DNA of 12,199 nucleotides, taken from the NCBI GenBank assembly GCA_964402115.1, contig CAYOBW010000213.1:1-12199 (forward strand). The letters run 5' to 3'. Shown here one piece after another: positions 1-5,682 of this stretch (the stretch's first letter is position 1; every line of letters starts with the position of its first letter). The DNA comes from CAYOBW01 sp964402115 (lineage in GTDB: Bacteria > Verrucomicrobiota > Kiritimatiellia > UBA8416 > CAYOBW01). A program made the translations under genes and the position numbers. The notes beneath the pieces were generated by a model, which was not told where the DNA came from, searched no databases, and was given only the letters and a program-made list of their open reading frames with translations.

Positions 1-147
1 CAGCAGCGTCGACTTGCCCGAGCCGTTCGCGCCGATGACGCCGATCTTGGCGCCGAAGAAGAACGCCAGCGTGACGTCGTCCAGCACGGTCGTCTTGTTG
101 TGCTGCTTCGTCACCTGCTGCAGCGTGAAGATGTATTCGCCTGCCAT
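1..147 (-). CDS. ettA: ABC-F ATPase EttA, N-terminal fragment (cut by window edge)
   Basis: The 49 visible codons read MAGEYIFTLQQVTK, then VLDDVTLAFF, then GAKIGVIGANGSGKSTLL. GANGSGKST is the Walker A (P-loop) motif of the first ATPase domain. The phrase FFxGAKIGVIGxNGxGKSTLL, placed about 40 residues from the start, is typical of EttA, the ABC-F protein that binds the ribosomal E site and gates entry into elongation according to ATP/ADP levels. Full members have two ABC domains and about 550 residues, so more than 90% of the gene lies beyond the left edge. The ATG at 147 is supported by the family-typical N-terminus; a weak Shine-Dalgarno (GGGACGG) lies about 8 bases upstream. A good sigma-70-like promoter lies about 60 bases upstream. 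Another ABC-F subfamily is possible but less likely. Confidence 0.85.
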   Translation of the reverse strand, partial: MAGEYIFTLQQVTKQHNKTTVLDDVTLAFFFGAKIGVIGANGSGKSTLL

Positions 148-177
148 CGTTGTTCCGTCCCCGGTTGTGCCCGCCAG

Positions 178-204
178 CCCCGCGCGCGTATCGCGCCGGC
201 GGGG
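178..204 (-). other. GC-rich hairpin in the ettA leader
   Basis: CCCCGCGCGCG (178-188) can pair with CGCGC (192-196) and GCGGGG (199-204), leaving a TAT loop and a two-base CG bulge. It would be a very stable stem at the very 5' end of the predicted ettA transcript. It has no T tract, so it is not an intrinsic terminator. It could stabilise the mRNA 5' end or simply reflect high GC content. Confidence 0.35.
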
Positions 205-207
205 AGC

Positions 208-237
208 TATATACACGGGAGCAGGCGAAGGGGTCAA
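208..237 (-). promoter_or_regulatory. Sigma-70-like promoter of ettA
   Basis: On the minus strand TTGACC (237-232) and TATATA (213-208) are separated by 18 bases, giving a near-consensus -35 (5/6) and a fair -10 (4/6). The expected transcription start is near 200, leaving a leader of about 50 bases before the ettA ATG at 147. Prediction from sequence only. Confidence 0.5.
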
Positions 238-293
238 CAGGGCGCTTCGTTGGCGAGGGGAGCGAGAAAGGGATGAACGAAAGAAATCGTATT

Positions 294-363
294 CCGTTCT
301 CGTCGCCGTTCTCGTTCACCGGGCCGAGGAAGCGGCGGTTGACGAGAGCGGCGATGAGAACGG
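294..363. repeat. Imperfect inverted repeat built from degenerate hexamers
   Basis: A 27-base left arm (294-320) begins CCGTTCTCGTCGCCG. Its partner is the right arm 337-363, whose reverse complement begins CCGTTCTCATCGCCG. The arms agree at 23 of 27 positions, and three of the four differences become G-U pairs in RNA, so a long hairpin with a 16-base loop is possible. The left arm itself has period six (CGTTCT, CGTCGC, CGTTCT, CGTTCA). The right arm overlaps an exact 10-base direct repeat, CGGTTGACGA, at 336-345 and 361-370. A purine-rich run with GAGCGAGAAAGGG (259-271) precedes it. The organisation resembles a dispersed intergenic repeat rather than a gene part. Confidence 0.6.
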
Positions 364-509
364 TTGACGATTGGGCTAGCTCGGACCGGATTCGATCTCT
401 TCTCCGGACCGGGGACTGCGAAAAGAGGGAATCGTGCGCCAACATCGCCGCGCGGTAGGCTCGCAGGCTCGCCACCATGACGCCGGGCGTCTCCGGTCGC
501 ACAGTCGCC

Positions 510-2741
510 CTACCGCACGATCAGCACCGTACCCGCCCCGACGGCGTTGGCGTCGATCACCTGGACCGCGTTGAGGATGGCGCGGGTGTCGCCTTCGTAC
601 CGCCCCCGGACGCGGATGTCGCGCGCGGTCAGCCCGTCGAAGACCACCAGGTTGCCGTATGCGGCCGTGCCTTTGGCCGTGGAGGCCGTCGTGACGGGCA
701 GGAACGCGCCCGCAAAGCAGCCGTACGGACTCCGCAGGTACACGCTCGAGGTCAGCGGGACGCCTTCCGGCGTCTCCACCCAGTAGCCGCCATAGGTAAT
801 GCCCACGCCGGTGTCGTTGTCGGCGTAAAGCACCAGGCGGTAGCGGGCGTAGGGGATGTTCCGAATGACAAGGTACGGCAGGTTGCCCGTTCCGGGGTTG
901 TCGTCGATGTAGCCCCGCATCAGGCGGTTGTTGGCGGCCCACCCGCCGATGCGCGTGCCGTACGTGTTCGCCGCATCGTATTCCACGGTGGTTGCCACGG
1001 TGGCGCCCAGGCTGTCCACGAGCGTGGCCGGCGCCCCGCCCCCGCCGCTCGTGTCGGTCTGCAGGCTGTTCCAGCAGGCCTGCACACAGCCGGGCGCCCC
1101 CGCCAACTCGTTGGTCGCGAGCACGCCGGGGCTGTAGCCGGCGACCAGGCTCACCGTCGAGGTGTTGCCCACGAAATTGAACCCGAGCGCCCGGATCGGC
1201 GACGGCGTGGCGAGCGTGCCGGCGACGGCGGTCCACTCCGTGCCAAGCCGAAAGCCGTCGAACGTGAAACCGCCGCTGCCATTGAACCCGAACACGAGGT
1301 GCGTGAACACGTCCGCGCTGGCGAAGCGGTACGTGGTCACCCACGCCGCCGACTCCGGGCCGCTTTCGGGCGGATGGGCCGCATCGTAGACGGCCAGGTC
1401 CACCGTATCGTCGCCGGTCGCCCGGGCCTGGATGCGCATGACGAAGAACAGCTGTGACTCCTTGTCCACGGCCTTGTCGCCAAACGTACGCACGCCGTAG
1501 AGGCCGTCATTCACGCCGCCGCTGAGCACGCCCTGCCCGATGTAGAACTTGTCGTTGGCATCCCCGACCGCGCCGCCGATCGAGGTGGCGTTGTTCCAGA
1601 TCAGGCCGGCATTGAAGAAACGGCTGTCGGCGGCCCGCCCCGTCGCCAGGCCGGCACTGACCGCGGAATCGCCGCCGGCCCAGCCGTAGAAGCTCAGGTA
1701 ATGCGTGCCGTCGCGGCCCAGGTCCACGTACGCGGCCGGGGCCAGCCGCCGGGTGCAGTAGCACTCCCGCGCCCAGCCCACGTTGCTGTCCCACGCGCCG
1801 CCCTGCGCGCCGTTGCTGCCGATGGGCTGGGGCCCGACCCCGGCGTCGGCGTTGAAGTTGCGCGCGGTGCGGGCGTTGCCGCCGTGGCGCACCCAGGCGC
1901 CGTCGAATCCCGCCACATCGGGGGTCGTGTAGGCCTGGCCGTCCAGGGTGACGTCACCGGCATTCACGCCGGAGAACAGGTCGTAGGCCAGCAGCGCGCT
2001 GGCCAGCGCTGGGGCCGTGGCGTTGGTCCACGCCGAGTAGCCCGAGAAGCTGCCGTTCGCGGCGTTGGTTGACCCGACGCGGTAGGCGTAAACCTGCCCG
2101 GCGGCGACGGGCGCATGCACGAACGGACTGGCGGCGACAGCCACCGTTGTCGTCGGATCGGCCGGCGAGTACCACTGAACGAGGGCGCCGGTGGCGTGGC
2201 TCGCCCGGCTCTCCCACGCCACGGCGACATTGCGCAGGGCCCCGACGGCGGAGGCGATGACCGGCGCCTGGGCGGCGGTCAGGTCGGTCACGAAGCTCCC
2301 GGCGGCGGACCAGGCGCTGCCGACGGCGTTCGTGCCGTAGAAGCGGAAGACGCGGGCCTGGTCTGCGGGCAGGCCGGACAGGCGACCGGCGACCACGTCC
2401 AGCACGTTGAACGCGCCCAGCGCCAGCGCGCCGCCGCCCGGGGCCGCCGTCCACGACGCCAGCGCACTTGTACCCTGGTCGGCCTCCGCCCAAACCGCCC
2501 ACACGTCCGCGCCGGCCTGCAGCAGCCGGCACGTGACCGACGCCCCATCCGCATGGGTGTCCGCCACGCCCGGCGCGTCCCACGCCGGCGGAAGCGCAGC
2601 CGCGATCGTTCCGTTGGTCCACGCGGAGTACCCGGTGAAGCTGACGATGTCCGCCGCCGGCGCCGGCGCGCCGCCGAGCGCCGCGCACGCCACCGCCGCG
2701 ACCCACAGCGCCCGCCGTGCCGTCTCCCCGTGCGTGTGCAT
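510..2741 (-). CDS. Secreted multi-domain protein B (FN3-like + LamG-like + C-terminal module)
   Basis: 743 aa, function unknown. Residues 1-30 form a signal peptide (hydrophobic core about 11-22, cleavage near PAPAA-D). Residues about 32-245 look like fibronectin-III-type repeats (for example FRFYGTNAVGSAWSAAGSF at 132-150), bounded by two copies of a GYSAWTN motif (37-43 and 234-240). About 251-510 is a jelly-roll, LamG-like module (YLSFYGWAGGDSAV, FYIGQG, FFVMRIQ, THLVFGFNGSGGFTFDGFRLGT), a pattern common in exported proteins of Verrucomicrobia and relatives. About 517-730 is a C-terminal module (GFNFVGNT, NELAGAPG, YGTRIG, GYIDD, IPYARYRLVLYAD, ending LNAVQVID). No catalytic signature and no PEP-CTERM tail is seen. 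The stop of the upstream paralog is one base before this ATG, and GAGGTGA spans that stop, so the two genes are probably translationally coupled. A binding or surface-coat role is only a guess. Confidence 0.85.
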   Translation of the reverse strand: MHTHGETARRALWVAAVACAALGGAPAPAADIVSFTGYSAWTNGTIAAALPPAWDAPGVADTHADGASVTCRLLQAGADVWAVWAEADQGTSALASWTAAPGGGALALGAFNVLDVVAGRLSGLPADQARVFRFYGTNAVGSAWSAAGSFVTDLTAAQAPVIASAVGALRNVAVAWESRASHATGALVQWYSPADPTTTVAVAASPFVHAPVAAGQVYAYRVGSTNAANGSFSGYSAWTNATAPALASALLAYDLFSGVNAGDVTLDGQAYTTPDVAGFDGAWVRHGGNARTARNFNADAGVGPQPIGSNGAQGGAWDSNVGWARECYCTRRLAPAAYVDLGRDGTHYLSFYGWAGGDSAVSAGLATGRAADSRFFNAGLIWNNATSIGGAVGDANDKFYIGQGVLSGGVNDGLYGVRTFGDKAVDKESQLFFVMRIQARATGDDTVDLAVYDAAHPPESGPESAAWVTTYRFASADVFTHLVFGFNGSGGFTFDGFRLGTEWTAVAGTLATPSPIRALGFNFVGNTSTVSLVAGYSPGVLATNELAGAPGCVQACWNSLQTDTSGGGGAPATLVDSLGATVATTVEYDAANTYGTRIGGWAANNRLMRGYIDDNPGTGNLPYLVIRNIPYARYRLVLYADNDTGVGITYGGYWVETPEGVPLTSSVYLRSPYGCFAGAFLPVTTASTAKGTAAYGNLVVFDGLTARDIRVRGRYEGDTRAILNAVQVIDANAVGAGTVLIVR

Positions 2742-2742
2742 G

Positions 2743-4917
2743 TCACCTCACCGAGAAGAGGGCTCCCTGGGTGGGGATCTCGACGATCTGGAACGCGTTG
2801 ATGACGCCGCGCGAGAGCGGTGCGGGCGCGTTCTCGTACAAGCCACGGATGCGGACATTGAGCGCTTGCACGTTGTCGAACACCACGAAGTTGCCGCTGT
2901 CCGGCGCGGACTTGTCGGTGGAGCTGGCCGAGGCCTGCGTGAAGGCCCCCGCGAAGCAGCCGTAGGTCGCGCGCAGGTACACCCGCGGCGTCAGCGGCGA
3001 GCCGCCCGTGGTCTCCAGCCAGTACGGGCCGTAGAGCCCGCCCGCGCCCACGTCGCCGTCCGCATAGAGCACCACCTTGTACTTGCCGTAGGGGATGTTG
3101 TAGAGGTTGACGTAGGGCTGGCTGCCGGTGGCGTCGTCGAGGTAGCCGCGCATGAGGCGATTCAGCGGGGTCTTGTCGCCGATCCGGGTGCCGTAGACGC
3201 CGCTGGAGTCATACTCGATCGTCGTGGCCGTCGCTTGGCCCGCGCCATTCACGAGCACCGCGGGGGCGCCGCCGTTGCCGTTCCAGTCCGTCTGCAGGTT
3301 GTTCCAGTAGCGCTGCACGAAGCCGGGCGCCCCGGCCAGCTCGTTGACCGCCAGCGCGCCGGGGCTGGTGCCGGAGGTGAAATTGCCCACCGTCGTGTTG
3401 CCGACGAAGTTGAACCCGAGGGCCATGACGTCGGCGGGGGCGCCGTAGAGCCCCACCGCCTCCGCCCACGACGTGCTGAAGCGCACGCCGTCGAACTGCA
3501 GGCCGCCGGCGCCATTGAACCCGAAGAGCAGGTGCGTGAACGTGGCCGAGCTGGCGAACGCATACGTGGCCGTCCAGCTGACGGCCGCGGGGTCGCTGTC
3601 CAGCGTGCTGGCGCTGTCGTACACGGTCATGGACAGGGTGTCGTTGGCCGCCGCCCGGGTCTGGATCCGCAGCACGAAGAACAGGCTCCCTTCCTTGTTG
3701 ACGGTCTTGTTGCCGAAGACCCGCACGCCGTAGGGCCCGTTGTTCGCGTTCAGCGGCCCCTGGCCGATGTAGAACTTGTCGCTGGCATCGCCCCCCGTTC
3801 CCCCGATGGACGTCGCGTTGTTCCAGATGAGGCCGGCGTTGACGAAGAGGTCGGACGCGTCGGGCCCCGTGGCCAGCCCGCAGTTCACGGCGCTGTCTCC
3901 CGAGGCCATGCCGTAGAAGCTGAGGTAGTACGTGCCATCCTGCGCGAAGTTGACGTGCGCGGATGGCTGCAGCAGCCGGGCGCAGTAGATGCCCGTGCCG
4001 TAGCCCGGGTTCGAGTCCCACACGCCGCCCAGCGCGGCATTGCCGCCGGTCGGCTGCGGTCCGACACCGGCGTCGCTGTTGAAGTTGCGCGCGGTGCGCG
4101 CATTTCCGCCACGCCGGGTCCAGGCGCCTGCGAAACCCTTGATGTCGGGCGACGTGTAGTTCTGCGCGTTGAGCGAGACGTCGCCAGCGGCGGCGCCCGA
4201 AAAGAGGTCGTACGCCCGCAGGGCGGGCGCCGTGGCCTGAACCTCCGCGATGATAACGCCCGTGAGCGAGCCCCGCGCCCCGGCCAGCCCGTTCTGCCCC
4301 TGGATGGTGCAGGTCGAGCCGCTGGTTTCGAGCGTCCAGTAGTTACCGACGGCCACGCCGGGAATGCTCTCCGTCCAGTAGACACCGTTGTTCGCGTAGT
4401 TCGGGGTCACCCCGCCGTAGGAGGTCGCCGACGTGCCGCTGCCGCCGCTGAACACCCAGGCGCCATTCACCTGCCAGTTCCGCCAGGGGAAGGTGTTCGG
4501 CCAGCTCTGATCCGAACCGCAAAGCCCGTAGACGCGGTAGCGCGCATAAGGAATACCCGTGAACGTGACCGTTACACCGGCGCCGCCGTCGTCCAGGTAG
4601 CCGACGGCCAACTTGTGCTCGTCGTCGCCAGCCCCGTCGTTGTTCCAGTAGGTGTTGCTGCAGGTCCAGCTGACCGCAGCGGCCGTGGCCACGCCGTTGT
4701 CGTCCACGAGCGCCGCCTTGGTCCCGCTGACGAGCGAGCCCGTACTCCGGTTGATGGTGCTGTTCCAGCGGGCGCTGTCCGTGTTCAGCGGGCCGATGAA
4801 CTGGGCGCCCGCGAACCCCTGATTCCCATCGTTTTCCGCCAGGTTCAACGAAATGATATTCCCCGCCCACGCCTGGCACGCCAACAGCACGGGAAACCAG
4901 CACAGTACGCGTTTCAT
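2743..4917 (-). CDS. Secreted multi-domain protein A (duplicated module flanking a LamG-like domain)
   Basis: 724 aa, function unknown. The start at 4917 is chosen because MKRVLCWFPVLLACQAWAG is a clean signal peptide and AGAAAGGAT lies at Shine-Dalgarno distance; the open frame runs further upstream without either feature. Residues 21-230 form a module resembling the C-terminal one: LVDDNGVAT, GYLDD (106-110) and IPYARYRVY (122-130) correspond to LVNGAGQAT, GYLDD (591-595) and IPYGKYKVV (608-616). Residues about 235-490 are a LamG-like jelly roll (YYLSFYGMASGDSAV, FYIGQG, FFVLRIQT, THLLFGFNGAGGLQFDGVRF). From residue 235 to the end it is clearly homologous to the next gene, including the phrase GGNARTARNFN; only the N-terminal third differs. 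No PEP-CTERM anchor and no evident active site. It is first in a two-gene transcription unit. Carbohydrate or surface binding is plausible by module type but unproven. Confidence 0.85.
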   Translation of the reverse strand: MKRVLCWFPVLLACQAWAGNIISLNLAENDGNQGFAGAQFIGPLNTDSARWNSTINRSTGSLVSGTKAALVDDNGVATAAAVSWTCSNTYWNNDGAGDDEHKLAVGYLDDGGAGVTVTFTGIPYARYRVYGLCGSDQSWPNTFPWRNWQVNGAWVFSGGSGTSATSYGGVTPNYANNGVYWTESIPGVAVGNYWTLETSGSTCTIQGQNGLAGARGSLTGVIIAEVQATAPALRAYDLFSGAAAGDVSLNAQNYTSPDIKGFAGAWTRRGGNARTARNFNSDAGVGPQPTGGNAALGGVWDSNPGYGTGIYCARLLQPSAHVNFAQDGTYYLSFYGMASGDSAVNCGLATGPDASDLFVNAGLIWNNATSIGGTGGDASDKFYIGQGPLNANNGPYGVRVFGNKTVNKEGSLFFVLRIQTRAAANDTLSMTVYDSASTLDSDPAAVSWTATYAFASSATFTHLLFGFNGAGGLQFDGVRFSTSWAEAVGLYGAPADVMALGFNFVGNTTVGNFTSGTSPGALAVNELAGAPGFVQRYWNNLQTDWNGNGGAPAVLVNGAGQATATTIEYDSSGVYGTRIGDKTPLNRLMRGYLDDATGSQPYVNLYNIPYGKYKVVLYADGDVGAGGLYGPYWLETTGGSPLTPRVYLRATYGCFAGAFTQASASSTDKSAPDSGNFVVFDNVQALNVRIRGLYENAPAPLSRGVINAFQIVEIPTQGALFSVR

Positions 4918-5181
4918 GCCGATCCATCCTTTCTGCCTCACGGGAGACTCAACTTGCATGGAACCTCTTCCATACAGCAAGTTTCATATGTGGTATGTTC
5001 GCACAAGCAGGCGCGGCTTGTCCAGTGGGATATTCTGACCTGCCCGTGGCTTTCAATGGGAAAGGGGCACGGCGACTGGACGACGACTGACTGTATGACT
5101 TTATGGCGCCGCCCGGCGAAAACCGCTTGCGACGAGGCGGGAGGCGGTGTAGCGTCATCGCTTAGGGTTCGTAAACACCAG
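4918..5181. other. Noncoding interval between divergent genes
   Basis: This region is less GC-rich than its surroundings and separates the minus-strand secreted-protein pair from the plus-strand barrel remnant. It contains the Shine-Dalgarno of the 724-aa gene, the inverted repeat at 4954-4980, a small imperfect palindrome CATATGTGGTATG at about 4988-5000, and the left half of the hairpin at 5178-5196. Frames crossing it have no recognisable protein features. Confidence 0.5.
4954..4980. promoter_or_regulatory. Inverted repeat upstream of the secreted-protein pair
   Basis: ATGGAA (4958-4963) and TTCCAT (4968-4973) are perfect inverted arms around CCTC. They are extended by TTGC (4954-4957) and GCAA (4977-4980) with a three-base bulge. 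The element ends 37 bases before the start codon of the 724-aa protein, so it could be a leader hairpin or an operator. No convincing -35/-10 pair is visible nearby on the minus strand. Confidence 0.35.
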
Positions 5182-5196
5182 AGCGAAACGCTCTGG
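5178..5196. repeat. Perfect 8-bp hairpin at the edge of the barrel remnant
   Basis: CCAGAGCG (5178-5185), loop AAA, CGCTCTGG (5189-5196). It is terminator-like in shape, but only a weak T-containing stretch (TGTTTA on the minus strand) follows, and no minus-strand gene ends here. The recognisable barrel homology begins essentially at this hairpin, so it may mark a rearrangement junction or the end of a dispersed repeat. Confidence 0.55.
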
Positions 5197-5586
5197 TCCG
5201 ATTTCGCCTTCAACGCCGGCGACGAACCGCAGATCAACCCCCTGGACGGGTCCGCCTACGGCGAGCGGAACGTGGACGACTGCTGGGCCATGCGCGGGGG
5301 AGTCGAGTACCTGCTCGCCCTGGCGAGCATGACGATTCCCCTGCGGACGGGGCTTTCCTGGGAGCAACGCCCCGCCGTGGGCACGCCGGACGAGTTCTGG
5401 GGCTTCAGCCTCGGATCGGGCTGGGCGCTGGGAGGGGGCGCCGGCCGCCGCCAGGTGATCCTGGACATCGCCTACCGCTACGCCTTCGGCCGTGACGTCC
5501 TGGGCAGCCTGGTGCCGGATCAGCCCGGCCTGACCACCGACGTGGACGAACATGAGGTCTACCTGTCCGGCATCTGGCACTTCTGA
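5182..5586 (+). pseudogene. 3' remnant of a FadL/OmpP1-like outer-membrane barrel gene
   Basis: About 134 codons in frame to the TGA at 5584-5586 look like the end of an outer-membrane transport barrel of the FadL/OmpP1/TodX type. Recognisable pieces are INPLDGSAYGERNVDD, RGGVEYLL, IPLRTGLSWEQRPAVGTPDEF, WGFSLGSGWALGGG, DIAYRYAFGRDV and DVDEHEVYLSGIWHF. The terminal aromatic residue and alternating hydrophobic strands fit the last beta strands of a barrel recognised by the BAM machinery. Intact members have about 400 residues or more and a signal peptide; neither is present. Reading back from 5182 the frame stays open but loses all barrel character and has no plausible ribosome-binding site (the nearest ATG is at 5095). 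I infer a 5'-deleted gene. A short expressed fragment starting at 5095 (163 aa) is possible but unlikely to fold as a barrel. Confidence 0.6.
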
Positions 5587-5682
5587 CCAGCCCGCAAATC
5601 CGCTTGTCTTGGCGGACGGTAACGGCGTACCCTCCCTTCCGCGCCGAACGGGGCGAAGGCGGCGGGAAGGGCGGCAAGGGGC

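Larger units (their letters stand above)
148..509. other. Gene-free interval between ettA and the secreted paralogs
   Basis: No convincing gene is present. The left part holds the ettA promoter and leader. The middle (about 253-370) holds a purine-rich stretch followed by a long imperfect inverted repeat made of hexamers. The right part (about 371-509) lies downstream of the minus-strand secreted protein and shows only short direct repeats, such as AGGCTCGC twice in tandem near 457-473. I see no hairpin-plus-T-tract terminator after the stop codon at 510-512. The small open frames here have no family-like features. Confidence 0.6.

Noticed and set aside
510..580. A possible PEP-CTERM sorting tail on the secreted proteins
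   Set aside because: Both proteins end directly after the C-terminal module (ending GTVLIVR and GALFSVR) with no PEP motif, hydrophobic helix or basic tail.
2407..5181. A very long plus-strand open frame (continuing to 5586) opposite the secreted paralogs
   Set aside because: Apart from the last 134 codons it is rich in Arg, Val, Ala and Gly with no domain pattern, and it lies antisense to two clear signal-peptide proteins. It is a by-product of high GC content.
5599..5616. A possible terminator after the barrel remnant (TCCGC / GCGGA)
   Set aside because: The stem is only five base pairs with an eight-base loop and no T tract follows.
5604..5635. A promoter for the Prc gene (TTGTCT and TACCCT, 18 bases apart)
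   Set aside because: The -10 match is only 3 of 6, no better than chance in this region, so no feature was made.
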